From the NCBI RefSeq assembly GCF_008729015.1, contig NZ_RKSM01000001.1, positions 3,286,001 through 3,350,000 on the forward strand: a stretch of 64,000 bases of DNA, in the 5' to 3' direction. Of the stretch, positions 43,719 to 51,769 are shown piece by piece. Both the position numbers and the translations under genes were made by a program. Below the pieces are notes generated by a model, which saw only the letters and a program-made list of their open reading frames with translations, had not been told where the DNA came from and did not search any database. Each line of letters begins with the position of its first letter. The stretch's first letter is position 1. Origin of the DNA: Haloarcula sp. CBA1129 (lineage in GTDB: Archaea > Halobacteriota > Halobacteria > Halobacteriales > Haloarculaceae).

Positions 43719-44153
43719 ATGGCAGCACAGTCAGCCACCACCGGCCAAGTGCTCGAGTTCCAGCTCGGCTCGGAAACGTACTGCGTGAGTATCGACTACG
43801 TGACTGAGATCGTCGACATCGGCGAACTCACGTCCGTCCCGAACGCCCCGTCGCATGTCCGTGGCGTCATGGACCTTCGTGGGCGCACGACATCAATCGT
43901 CGACCCAAAGGTCGTCTTCGGCATCGGAGACGAGGGCGAGGAGAAGCGCATTATCGTCTTCGACCCGGAGATCGTCGAGGAACAGGGTGCGGCCGGCTGG
44001 CTTGTTGACGAGGTGTATCAGGTCGTTCAGGTCACGCCGGAGCAGGTCGACCAGTCCCCCGCGAACGACGCCGGCTCGATCCGGGGCGTCATCAAGCGAG
44101 ATGACAGTTTTGTTATCTGGGTGGATCCCGCCGTCGTCCACGCTGGTGACTGA
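43719..44153 (+). CDS. cheW: Chemotaxis adaptor CheW
   Basis: This 144-residue adaptor has the SH3-like CheW pattern: VLEFQLGSETYCVSIDYVTEIVDIGELTSVPNAPSHVRGVMDLRGRTTSIVDPKVVFGI in the first half and ESLE-type contacts (LVDEVYQVVQVTPEQV) in the second. It couples chemoreceptors to CheA in the sensory array. TTTATG (43678-43683) could be its TATA box, placing transcription start near 43706 and leaving a short leader. It faces away from cheB. Confidence 0.93.
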   Translation: MAAQSATTGQVLEFQLGSETYCVSIDYVTEIVDIGELTSVPNAPSHVRGVMDLRGRTTSIVDPKVVFGIGDEGEEKRIIVFDPEIVEEQGAAGWLVDEVYQVVQVTPEQVDQSPANDAGSIRGVIKRDDSFVIWVDPAVVHAGD

Positions 44154-44241
44154 TTCCGGTTTGTTTAGCGACACACCAGCAAGACTTTTTAACATTCCCG
44201 ACAGAGAAGTATCTAATCAACTTCCAGTTCCTTCCGAAACT

Positions 44242-44967
44242 ATGATTGAGCAAACCAAAACGGGGATTGAAGGCCTCGACGACATTCTGAACGGTGGTAT
44301 TGTGAAGAACTCGACGACACTGGTGAGTGGCAACCCCGGAGCCGGAAAATCGATCCTCTGTCTCCAGTACATCTACAACGGCGTCGAAAAGTACGACGAG
44401 AAAGGTATCTATCTCTCCTTCGAGGAAGACGAGTCGGACCTCCGGGAGGCCGCCGAATCCATCGGCTTCGAAAACTGGCAGGACCACGTCGACAATGGCG
44501 ACATCAAGGTGTACGACAAGCAGGTGCTCCTGCGCGAGAACGACTTTACGTCCTCGCTGGATATTTTGCTGGAAGAACTCGAAGACGGCGACTACGACCG
44601 GCTGGTGCTTGACTCGCTTGCCATGTTCGAACTGTTCTTCGAGAACGAGAAGGAGAAACGGACGTATCTCCTGAAGTTCACTGACATCCTCAGCGACAGC
44701 GGCCTCACGACGCTGATGACCAACGAACAGGGGGCCGTCTTCCCGGACACCGATATCGGGCTGGAGAACTACCTGACCGACGGTAACATCTACCTCATCC
44801 AGACGCCAACTGATACCGGGGTGAACAGGTACGTCTGGGTCGCCAAGATGCGAAAGCAGAACATCGAGACCGACATCTATCCGATGGAGATAGACTGGGG
44901 CGGCATCGACGTCCACCAGAACGCCAGCGCCTTCTCGATGATGAGCGAGGAAGAATCACCAATTTAG
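44242..44967 (+). CDS. Single-domain KaiC-like (RecA fold) ATPase
   Basis: This 241-residue protein has one KaiC/RadA-type ATPase domain: TGIEGLDDILNGGIVKNSTTLVSGNPGAGKS (Walker A), IYLSFEEDESDLREAAESIGF with the catalytic Glu-Glu of KaiC, and YDRLVLDSLAMFELFF (Walker B with Asp). ArlH is a related single-domain ATPase but keeps only one of the two glutamates. The gene lies 88 bp downstream of cheW, with a CTTTTTAA box (44184-44191) as possible promoter. Its position between cheW and archaellin genes suggests involvement in motility signalling. Whether it cycles phosphorylation like KaiC is not known; no kinase partner is encoded here. Confidence 0.85.
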   Translation: MIEQTKTGIEGLDDILNGGIVKNSTTLVSGNPGAGKSILCLQYIYNGVEKYDEKGIYLSFEEDESDLREAAESIGFENWQDHVDNGDIKVYDKQVLLRENDFTSSLDILLEELEDGDYDRLVLDSLAMFELFFENEKEKRTYLLKFTDILSDSGLTTLMTNEQGAVFPDTDIGLENYLTDGNIYLIQTPTDTGVNRYVWVAKMRKQNIETDIYPMEIDWGGIDVHQNASAFSMMSEEESPI

Positions 44968-45090
44968 GAACAGGAATAGGTCATTATTACTCCATAGAAC
45001 GACGGATACAGACACACAGAACGCTATTTTCGCACGAACGTCCCGCAGTGCGTGTTTGCCCCTCCTTCACTCGATATCACAGGCGATAGC

Positions 45091-45098
45091 TTTATTAT
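45091..45098 (+). promoter_or_regulatory. TATA box of the winged-helix regulator gene
   Basis: TTTATTAT centred about 29 nt before the ATG at 45124 suggests a leaderless or near-leaderless message. The surrounding 150-bp gap has no gene-like frame. Confidence 0.55.
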
Positions 45099-45123
45099 CG
45101 ACTGAATTTATGATTTGATAACG

Positions 45124-45459
45124 ATGGATTCAGGGGAGATTCTTCAGACGCTTGGCAATAAATACAGTGCCGAAATCCTCGACGCGACGGACGAACCGGT
45201 CTCCGCACAGGAGCTCAGCGACGAACTCGGAATCCCCATCGCGACGTGTTACCGACGGATCGATGAACTGACCGAGCATGACCTACTGGAGCTACACGAC
45301 AATATCCTCTCTGACGACCGCCGTCGTATCAAGGTGTACCGGCGCAATGTCGACGAGGTCCGGGTCGACTTCGACGACGAACTGACTGTGCACATCGAAG
45401 AGCGGTCGGAAGTGACCAACAAACTCGACGAGGCGTGGCGGACCCTATCTGAGCGATAG
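45124..45459 (+). CDS. Winged-helix transcriptional regulator
   Basis: This 111-residue protein contains a winged-helix domain: GEILQTLGNKYSAEILDATDEPVSAQELSDELGIPIATCYRRIDELTEHDLLELHDNILSDDRRRIKVYRR. The wing (DRRRIKVYR) is basic while the rest is acidic, typical of haloarchaeal ArsR/MarR-type regulators. No metal-binding cysteines are present. The start codon ATG at 45124 fits the TATA box 29 nt upstream; an upstream TTG would add three residues. The next gene (DUF7521-like) often accompanies such regulators. A perfect 16-bp palindrome lies directly before that gene and is a candidate binding site. Confidence 0.8.
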   Translation: MDSGEILQTLGNKYSAEILDATDEPVSAQELSDELGIPIATCYRRIDELTEHDLLELHDNILSDDRRRIKVYRRNVDEVRVDFDDELTVHIEERSEVTNKLDEAWRTLSER

Positions 45460-45525
45460 AGCCTCTCAAACTGCCGTTATCACGAAAGATATTTTCGAGG
45501 GTGGATTTAATAACGGGTTCGCTGT

Positions 45526-45541
45526 AGCACTGTACAGTGCT
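45526..45541. promoter_or_regulatory. 16-bp perfect palindrome AGCACTGTACAGTGCT (candidate operator)
   Basis: This palindrome overlaps the expected transcription start of the small membrane protein gene (45543) and follows a TATA-like TTTAATAA (45506-45513). Dyads of this size at the start site are typical of archaeal repressor sites. The preceding gene encodes a winged-helix protein, so feedback control by that protein is the simplest hypothesis. Confidence 0.6.
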
Positions 45542-45542
45542 A

Positions 45543-45818
45543 ATGATAGAACTTCTCTATGCCATATCGACGTTGGTGTTCGTCGTTGCCGGACTGACAA
45601 TGGTCGGGATGGCCATACGGGCGTACATCCAGACCTCCCGACAGGCAATGCTCCACCTTTCAGTAGGGTTCTCGTTGGTGATCGCGGGGGCTGCCGCCAC
45701 GATGATCAGTGCATTCGTGAATAACTTTCAGGGTGTGCGGTCGCTTTTGCTCGTCAACAGCGGCCTGACGACGTTCGGGTTTCTGTTTGTGATGTACAGT
45801 CTCATCGCGTACGAGTGA
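45543..45818 (+). CDS. Small membrane protein next to winged-helix regulator (DUF7521-like)
   Basis: This 91-residue protein has three hydrophobic segments (about residues 5-27, 39-57 and 68-88). The pattern ELLYAISTLVFVVAGLTMVGMAIRAYIQTSRQAMLHLSVGFSLVIAGAA is one I associate with haloarchaeal membrane proteins paired with winged-helix regulators. A GTG six bases upstream (45537) is a possible alternative start at the transcription start site. The arrangement suggests a membrane signal feeding the adjacent regulator, which would be new for a motility locus; this is inference. Confidence 0.65.
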   Translation: MIELLYAISTLVFVVAGLTMVGMAIRAYIQTSRQAMLHLSVGFSLVIAGAAATMISAFVNNFQGVRSLLLVNSGLTTFGFLFVMYSLIAYE

Positions 45819-45946
45819 GGGACAACTGGATCGCCCCGCCAATTCGATTTTCAATACTGATTTCGCTTGTAGTGCCGCTCTCATCATCGGCCGAAATACG
45901 CCGTCAAATCGGACAACGCTGCTATCGATAACTGGCACCTCACCCG

Positions 45947-45982
45947 CCTCAAACCCTCATTATCAAGAGTAAAAATTTGAGG
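45947..45982. promoter_or_regulatory. Inverted repeat upstream of major archaellin gene
   Basis: CCTCAAA (45947-45953) pairs with TTTGAGG (45976-45982) in AT-rich DNA 60-95 nt before the archaellin start codon. It may be a regulator site or part of the upstream transcript end. A clear TATA box at about -27 of the archaellin ATG was not found. Confidence 0.35.
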
Positions 45983-46042
45983 GATGATGTTATTAGGTGG
46001 TACGTATTTGTTCCGATAGGGTCAGAGCGACCCGGACTACAC

Positions 46043-47467
46043 ATGTTCGAACGTATTACAAATCCAGAAGACCGAGGCCAAGTGGGTATCGGGACCCTCA
46101 TCGTGTTCATCGCGATGGTGCTCGTCGCCGCAATCGCGGCAGGCGTCCTGATTAACACTGCTGGCTTCCTGCAGAGTTCAGCTGAACAGACCGGCCAAGA
46201 AAGTAGCGACCAAGTGACCAACCAGATTCAGGTAGCGTCGAAGATTGGGTCTGTTTCTGGAAGCGGTCCAACAGACACCATCGTATTCGATAGCTCAGGG
46301 GCAAGCTCAGACTCCCACGGTGAGTTCGCAATCGACGACGGGTCTCAAATGGATGTCCTCGTCTCTGAAGACGGTGATGGCAGCATTGTTCTTACTGCAG
46401 CCAGCAGTAACGAGATTGCTGTCGAAGATGGTGACACCCTTACTTTCACGAAGGCAAGCGCCTCCTCAGTGGAAGTGCAGAACGATGCAACCGGTGCATC
46501 GATCACTGTTGACACCAGCGAAGACCTCTCGATAGATGCTTCGAACGCAGCTACCAGCGCTGATAGCATCCGTCTCCAGCGTACCTATGAGGACCCGATT
46601 AATGGAGAGGTCACTCTACAAACGTTGAAGCTAACGGACAGCGACGCAACTCCCGCTGACCAGACTCTCCCGATAGAGGTTAGCGAAAATACCGAGCAGT
46701 ACATCCCACTTTCCAGTAGTTCATCGACCGATCAACTGCTGGTCAGTGATGGTGAGGTGCTGACTGCTACGTCGAACACTGTTGACGCTGCGGAACTTGC
46801 GCCCAGCGGATCCGGTGGCGCTCTCGATGTCGACGCTGGCGACGAAATCCGCTTCGATGTCGTCTCCAACAATGAAGTCGAGGTAATTAACGTCGAATCG
46901 GGGGCATCATTCACCTTCAACCCGTTCGAAAACGAGCTCTCTGTCAGCAGCGATACCATCGAGTTCGAGAACGGAGATGGTGACACTATCACCGTCTCAG
47001 GCGGAGGGGCATTCTATGGTCTCGAACCTGACGACGTTGACAGTGGTATCACCATCACTCAAGGAACCGCTGCGGACTCCGCACTCCTCGTGAACGCGGA
47101 GTACAACAGCGGCGGCGGCGGCGTCTCTGAAATCAGCATCATCGCGATCAAAGGCTCCGGTGCGGACCAGATCAACCTCGAACAGACGACCATCACCACG
47201 ATCGGCCCCAGCGGCACGAACACGCTGACCTACGGCGGCACCAGCGCCTCCCAAGGTGAGACGTTCGGCGTCCAGGCCGTTCAGGACGAGGATGAGTCCC
47301 TGCCGGTGATGACCGACGCTGACCGCTTCCGCATCATCGTGGATCCCGGCACGCTCGAAACCGGCGCGACGATGACGCTTGAAGTGACGACAGAGTCCGG
47401 CGCGACCACGGAAATCCGCGTTAGCGTGCCCAACACGCTATCGGGCGAAACCGCAGTGCAGGTCTAA
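46043..47467 (+). CDS. Major archaellin (archaeal flagellin)
   Basis: This 474-residue filament protein has a 12-residue class III leader ending in RG, cleaved before [32 protein letters not shown], the conserved archaellin helix that forms the filament core. The remaining 420 residues are acidic, Ser/Thr-rich and beta-structured, longer than the 200-residue minimal archaellins. The C-terminal end reads [19 protein letters not shown], similar to the short archaellin at 48026. No N-x-S/T sequon occurs in the whole protein. The central section is less GC-rich than the C-terminal third. It lies 225 bp after the membrane protein gene. The ATG at 46043 matches the leader length; an upstream extension in this frame is not leader-like. 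Confidence 0.93.
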   Translation: MFERITNPEDRGQVGIGTLIVFIAMVLVAAIAAGVLINTAGFLQSSAEQTGQESSDQVTNQIQVASKIGSVSGSGPTDTIVFDSSGASSDSHGEFAIDDGSQMDVLVSEDGDGSIVLTAASSNEIAVEDGDTLTFTKASASSVEVQNDATGASITVDTSEDLSIDASNAATSADSIRLQRTYEDPINGEVTLQTLKLTDSDATPADQTLPIEVSENTEQYIPLSSSSSTDQLLVSDGEVLTATSNTVDAAELAPSGSGGALDVDAGDEIRFDVVSNNEVEVINVESGASFTFNPFENELSVSSDTIEFENGDGDTITVSGGGAFYGLEPDDVDSGITITQGTAADSALLVNAEYNSGGGGVSEISIIAIKGSGADQINLEQTTITTIGPSGTNTLTYGGTSASQGETFGVQAVQDEDESLPVMTDADRFRIIVDPGTLETGATMTLEVTTESGATTEIRVSVPNTLSGETAVQV

Positions 47468-47479
47468 GGCTTCTTTCGA

Positions 47480-47512
47480 CTGCAGCAGTTTTTCTCTCTG
47501 TTTTCCACCCGC
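47480..47512 (+). terminator. T-rich transcript end after major archaellin
   Basis: CAGTTTTTCTCTCTGTTTTCC directly after the archaellin stop is a typical archaeal poly-T termination stretch. Confidence 0.4.
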
Positions 47513-48025
47513 GTAGCGACAGCCATCGCGTGTGGTCGTCTAGACGACTCCTGCGTTGCTTCGACATTGCGGTGGGCATACGCGATGTGCTGCGTTCCAC
47601 CACGACGTCTCTGTTTTCACGCTACTACCTGCCCGGTTCGCGGCGACGAGTGAACCCACGCCGGGATTAGTAGAACGTGGCATGGTCGGACAGGGTGGCC
47701 TCGGACACGTCAGCAACGCTCGCGTACTGCTCGCCGTCTTATTCTCGTCTCCGTACTGTGACGTGGGACGACGCCACCGACAGCGCAGCGAACCGCGTCG
47801 GCCTGTGGCAGCGCTGCGAAAGCAGCATGATGTCGTTCCTCGCCCACGTCGTCAGGGGCGAGTGCACCAGTCCACGTGTGACTGAACGACGACGTGTCTC
47901 GATGTGGGTGTCTGCCACCGGTGAACTGGTGGGCGTCGAAAGCCTCCCTGTCGGTCCACCTCTCGCCGGAGCGAGTGAGCCATCATACAGTTCGATAGCG
48001 TTCCGACCGATGCCGCGGCTGTCCG
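47513..48025. other. Non-coding region between convergent archaellin genes
   Basis: This gap lies between the major archaellin (plus strand) and the short archaellin (minus strand). Open frames occur but none has a recognisable domain, haloarchaeal acidic composition or ribosome-binding context. I see no RNA gene. An unusually long non-coding gap inside a compact operon is a possible insertion or deletion site. Confidence 0.4.
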
Positions 48026-48622
48026 TCAGACGGCGACCGTCGTCTCCCCGTCGAGCGTTGACGGGACCGATACCCGAACCGTCGTCGTCGCGCCGTCGGG
48101 CGACAGCAACCGTATCGTGCCGCTCTCGCTGGGCTGGAGTTCTACCCCCGTCAGCGCTGCGAGGTCGATACGCAGCGCCGCCCGGTCGCTTTCGTCGTTC
48201 AGAATCCCCCGTGAGAGCGAGTCGTCGTCGTCCGAGAGCGTAGTAAGTGAGATCTCGGTCGAGGAGCCCACCGCCGCGTCGGCCCCGCTTCCGATTGTCG
48301 TTCCGACGACGACATCGTTGAGGTCCATGTTTCCGCCCCCTTCCGCTCGCTTCACGACGAGTGTCACCGCCTCGACGGTGTTGCCGGTAGTGTTGACGTG
48401 ACCCGTCGTACCGATGACTTCGGCCCGTGCGACGACTCGGTCAGCGCTCTTGTCGCTGGCCGTGGCCGCGTCGGACTGGAACCCGCCGACCACCTCGAAC
48501 AACACGCCAGCTGTCGCCGCGGCGATCAAAAGCGCCGCGATCAGGAGGATTATCGACCCGACAGAGCTCTGCGCCCGCCGTTCGCTGGCCGTTCGCTCCC
48601 CTCGCTGATTCGGTGCGCTCAC
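48026..48622 (-). CDS. Short archaellin-like protein (minor filament subunit)
   Basis: This 198-residue protein has a class III leader ending in ERRA before QSSVGSIILLIAALLIAAATAGVLFEVVGGF, the archaellin core helix. Its C-terminus (TTTVRVSVPSTLDGETTVAV) is clearly related to that of the 474-residue archaellin. It carries one N-x-T sequon (NTT in HVNTTGNT). I place the start at the GTG at 48622, which gives a 17-residue leader; upstream ATGs on this strand would make an over-long leader. It faces the major archaellin tail to tail and is divergent from the coiled-linker protein gene. It could be a minor, capping or hook subunit. Confidence 0.75.
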   Translation of the reverse strand: MSAPNQRGERTASERRAQSSVGSIILLIAALLIAAATAGVLFEVVGGFQSDAATASDKSADRVVARAEVIGTTGHVNTTGNTVEAVTLVVKRAEGGGNMDLNDVVVGTTIGSGADAAVGSSTEISLTTLSDDDDSLSRGILNDESDRAALRIDLAALTGVELQPSESGTIRLLSPDGATTTVRVSVPSTLDGETTVAV

Positions 48623-48680
48623 AGTGTATCGATATCCACGACCAGCCAAAACCGTGTCGGCTACGCTGAGCAGCGACGGA

Positions 48681-48688
48681 ATTATATC
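48681..48688 (+). promoter_or_regulatory. TATA box of the linker-protein gene
   Basis: ATTATATC lies 27 nt before the ATG at 48711, with no Shine-Dalgarno, so a leaderless start is likely. Confidence 0.6.
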
Positions 48689-48710
48689 ACTCCCTCTCTC
48701 ATATATCGCC

Positions 48711-49280
48711 ATGGCCTCGGGGTCAGACGAACCGAATCCGGAAGACGGCAAGATACTCTCCCCGGAGGAGCTTGACATTGCGGACGACGAACACGTCACA
48801 GAAATAGACGAAGGCCGCTATGTCGTCTCCTCAGACGTACGAACCGACGATTCCTACGGCAATCAGGTTTCGTCCGACCCTGCACCGGAACCGGAACCCG
48901 AACCGGCTCCGGAACCCGACACACCCGAGTTTACTGACGCGAACGTTCACGAGTGGCTCGCCGAGCAGATGTCGGAATCAAACAGCCGCTACGGGTTCGA
49001 CGTGACCGCAAAGTTCGACGGCAATGTCGATCAACAACAGGTCGTGTCCAACGATATCATCACTGCGTTTGAGAGTTTCATGCTCTGGTACGGGCGGCAG
49101 ATGGATGGGTCAACGTCAGTGGAAAACGTGCTCGGTATCTTGCTCTCTGAGTCGAATGTCCCGGTAAAACATCCGCCCGAAAGCTTCAAGCGGATGGTAC
49201 AGTCGACCGGCCTCTCGCCTGACGACAGTATTGCTGATCTTGTTGCGGCTATCGAAGCGCGAGACGGCGCAACCTTCTAG
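48711..49280 (+). CDS. Motility-locus protein with PEPEP linker (DUF7500-like)
   Basis: This 189-residue protein has an N-terminal SPEELDIADDEHVTEIDEGRYVVSS segment, a proline-glutamate linker (PEPEPEPAPEP, about residues 60-70) and a helical C-terminal domain (FTDANVHEWLAEQMSESNSRYGFDVTAKFDGNVDQQQV and FESFMLWYGRQMDGSTSVENVLGILL). The linker is nearly identical in style to the one in ArlCE. It precedes cheY and is divergent from the short archaellin. It is conserved in haloarchaeal motility islands as far as I recall, but its role is not established; a switch or motor-tether component is possible. Confidence 0.7.
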   Translation: MASGSDEPNPEDGKILSPEELDIADDEHVTEIDEGRYVVSSDVRTDDSYGNQVSSDPAPEPEPEPAPEPDTPEFTDANVHEWLAEQMSESNSRYGFDVTAKFDGNVDQQQVVSNDIITAFESFMLWYGRQMDGSTSVENVLGILLSESNVPVKHPPESFKRMVQSTGLSPDDSIADLVAAIEARDGATF

Positions 49281-49393
49281 CGCAATCGTCTGTAATTGCT
49301 GTGCGGTTGCGCCAGTCGTTGCGGACAGAATCGGCGCGCAGTTGCTTGGTTTTGGAACCTGCCGATATCACACGCGATAATTTACGGGACACC

Positions 49394-49400
49394 TTTATCT
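49394..49400 (+). promoter_or_regulatory. TATA box of cheY-cheC-cheD
   Basis: TTTATCT is about 34 nt before the cheY ATG (49431), so transcription probably starts near 49421 with a very short leader. Confidence 0.45.
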
Positions 49401-49430
49401 AACTCATCACGATATGTAGGCTTGATAGGC

Positions 49431-49790
49431 ATGCCAGACGTACTGATCGCCGACGATTCAGAGTTTATGCGTAACCTCCTCCGCGAGATTCTCGAAGAAG
49501 ACCACGAGATTGTTGGGGAGGTCGAGAACGGAGTCGAAGCTGTGGAAGTGTTCAAAGAAGAAGGCCCGGATCTGGTCATGATGGACATCGTGATGCCCAT
49601 CCGTGACGGTATTGAGGCCACGGACGAGATCAAATCTTCTAATCCTGACGCGAACGTTATCATGTGTACAAGTGTCGGTCAGGAAGAGAAGATGAAGGAG
49701 GCCGTGAAAGCGGGGGCTGACGGGTACATCACCAAACCGTTCCAGAAGCCCAGTGTGATGGAGGCTATCGAGGACGTCGTCCCCTCATAG
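49431..49790 (+). CDS. cheY: Chemotaxis response regulator CheY
   Basis: This 119-residue single receiver domain has acidic pair Asp8-Asp9, phosphoacceptor Asp52 (VMMDIVMP), switch Thr80, Tyr99 and Lys102 (YITKPF). CheA phosphorylates it, and archaeal CheY-P binds CheF and ArlC to reverse the archaellum. The ATG at 49431 matches the first beta strand. The stop TAG (49788-49790) is followed immediately by the cheC ATG, and cheD overlaps cheC by one base, so the three form one unit. Confidence 0.96.
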   Translation: MPDVLIADDSEFMRNLLREILEEDHEIVGEVENGVEAVEVFKEEGPDLVMMDIVMPIRDGIEATDEIKSSNPDANVIMCTSVGQEEKMKEAVKAGADGYITKPFQKPSVMEAIEDVVPS

Positions 49791-51008
49791 ATGAACGTCG
49801 ATATTCAGTCGCTCGGCACGTTCAATCAACTCGCTCACGAGGGAGCGGAACAGGCCACCCAGTCGATGTCCCAGATGACGGGCATCGACGCCGTCGTCGA
49901 CGTGACCAAGATCACGCTACTCGACAGAGCGGATGTCGGCGAGGAACTGGCCGGCCGTGACTTCGTCGGGGTCCAGTTCTCTTTCGATGGCGTTCTCGAG
50001 GGCGATACTGTTCTTGCCTTCGATGTGGACAGCGCCGGCACGATCACCGAAGAGATGATGCCCGGCAGCAGCGAGGACGAGGCGATGGCTAGGAGTGGCA
50101 TCGAGGAGATCGGTAACATCATGATGAGCGGGTTCATCGACGGGTGGGCCGACTACGTCGGTGCGACTATCGACCACTCGCCGCCGGAGTACATCGAGGA
50201 GTCCGGTGGTGACGTGCTCCCCGATGCACCCGAGAACGGCGACCATCAGCAGGTGTTCGTGTTCAAATCGGAGATCGAGTGGATCGACGAGTCGGTGAAC
50301 TTCTACATCTACATGCTCCCTGAGTACGAATCGCTCACGGAGATGATGGTGGAGCACGTCGATACGGACGGCGACGCCATCCCCATCGACAAGCTCCAGA
50401 CGTTCAACGAGATGACGACCAGCGGCACCCAGAAAGCTGCTGACAACGTCGAAATGATGACCGGTATCCCGACGACGGCGGAGGTGACACAGATCAGTTT
50501 CGCCCCCATCGAGGACGTGCCAAAGCAGATCGGCACGGACACGTTCGTCGGGACAGTCGTCGAGTTCACCGGGACGCCCAGTGGCTACCTCATGGTGCTG
50601 TTCGACGAAGTCTCGGCGATCAACGTCGCGGAGGCGATGATGCCCATTGAGATGGACAGCGACGAGCTAACCGACCAGCACAAGGCCGCCATCGAGGAAC
50701 TGGGGAACATCATGACGAGCGGGTTCGTCGACGGCTGGGCGAACGTCCTGCAGACCTCAGTCGAACACACGCCGCCGCGGGTCGTCCACGATATGGGGCG
50801 GGCAATCATGGACCCGCTTGCGGCACAGGTCGGACAGTATCAGGAGCACGCGTTCATCATCGACTCCCAGATGCAGACTGATGACATCGAGTTTCAGGCT
50901 GAGATTCACGCCCTGCCCAACGAAAAAGAGTTGCGCGCCGCCCTCAACGACCTCGATGTCGAGCGAGCGACTGAGACGGGCGCGGACGTCGAACAGATAT
51001 TCAAATAA
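49791..51008 (+). CDS. cheC: CheY phosphatase CheC, tandem-domain type
   Basis: This 405-residue protein has two full CheC domains in tandem. Each domain carries the active-site pattern Glu-x2-Asn and a later Pro: EEIGNIMMSGFIDGWADYVGATIDHSPP in the first and EELGNIMTSGFVDGWANVLQTSVEHTPP in the second. A single bacterial CheC has about 200 residues with two such motifs, so this fusion doubles that. It hydrolyses CheY-P and binds CheD. The gene starts at the base after the cheY stop. Confidence 0.92.
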   Translation: MNVDIQSLGTFNQLAHEGAEQATQSMSQMTGIDAVVDVTKITLLDRADVGEELAGRDFVGVQFSFDGVLEGDTVLAFDVDSAGTITEEMMPGSSEDEAMARSGIEEIGNIMMSGFIDGWADYVGATIDHSPPEYIEESGGDVLPDAPENGDHQQVFVFKSEIEWIDESVNFYIYMLPEYESLTEMMVEHVDTDGDAIPIDKLQTFNEMTTSGTQKAADNVEMMTGIPTTAEVTQISFAPIEDVPKQIGTDTFVGTVVEFTGTPSGYLMVLFDEVSAINVAEAMMPIEMDSDELTDQHKAAIEELGNIMTSGFVDGWANVLQTSVEHTPPRVVHDMGRAIMDPLAAQVGQYQEHAFIIDSQMQTDDIEFQAEIHALPNEKELRAALNDLDVERATETGADVEQIFK

Positions 51009-51529
51009 TGAAAGTATACGATGGTAGTCAAACAGAGAGTCCCGAACAGAGTACTCCGGAGCGTATCAAAGTCGGCATCGCGGAGTACAAGGTGACTACA
51101 GAGCCGGCTGTGCTGACCACGAGCGGGCTGGGCTCCTGTATCGGGATTGCGCTATACGACACCCGGAACACGGTGGCCGGGCTCGTTCACGTCATGCTCC
51201 CGTCGGCGGCAGATATTGACGGCGGCAACCATGCGAAGTTCGCGGATACGGGCATCGAAGTGCTCATCGAGGCCATGGCGGATGCCGGGGCGTCGACGGA
51301 GGCGATGGAGGCCAAAATCGCCGGTGGGAGCGACATGCTCGACTTCTCCGAGAACGGCTCCTCCATTGGTTCGCGTAACGCCAAGAAGGTGCGCGAGACG
51401 CTGGATGAACACGGCGTTCCCGTTGTCGGCGAAGACCTCGGCGGTGACCACGGCCGGTCCGTCAAGCTCGAAGCGGACACCGGCAATCTCATCATCAAAA
51501 GCGCGAACACGGACTCAATTACGCTGTGA
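51008..51529 (+). CDS. cheD: Chemoreceptor deamidase CheD
   Basis: This 173-residue enzyme has the CheD catalytic Cys in TSGLGSCIGIALYD and His in VAGLVHVMLPSA, with a Thr in TGIEVLIEAM. It deamidates receptor glutamines and binds CheC, linking adaptation to CheY-P dephosphorylation. Its ATG overlaps the cheC stop by one base. A 240-bp gap then separates it from arlCE, where a new promoter is expected. Confidence 0.93.
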   Translation: MKVYDGSQTESPEQSTPERIKVGIAEYKVTTEPAVLTTSGLGSCIGIALYDTRNTVAGLVHVMLPSAADIDGGNHAKFADTGIEVLIEAMADAGASTEAMEAKIAGGSDMLDFSENGSSIGSRNAKKVRETLDEHGVPVVGEDLGGDHGRSVKLEADTGNLIIKSANTDSITL

Positions 51530-51769
51530 CGTGTGCGCGTCGGATCGTGTGTGGCTTCGGGCGTCAGACGAGTGACTGCCGCTCGTCTGCCGGGGGCGCA
51601 CTGACACGCTCTGTTCACCGACCTGCAGTTCGAAAGTAACCTGAAATGTAAGAGGCTAGTACTTGGACTGTTAATTTACTGTATCTGAGTCGGGAAAATG
51701 GGATATTATTATCAAATATGATACGCTAAGGGGAATATTGAAGAGTAGAAACAGCATGAGATACAAGAG

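Noticed and set aside
47556-48243. Plus-strand frames of 109 and 188 codons between the archaellin genes
   Set aside because: Composition is Arg/Ser-rich rather than acidic and one frame is antisense to the short archaellin; no promoter or domain supports them.
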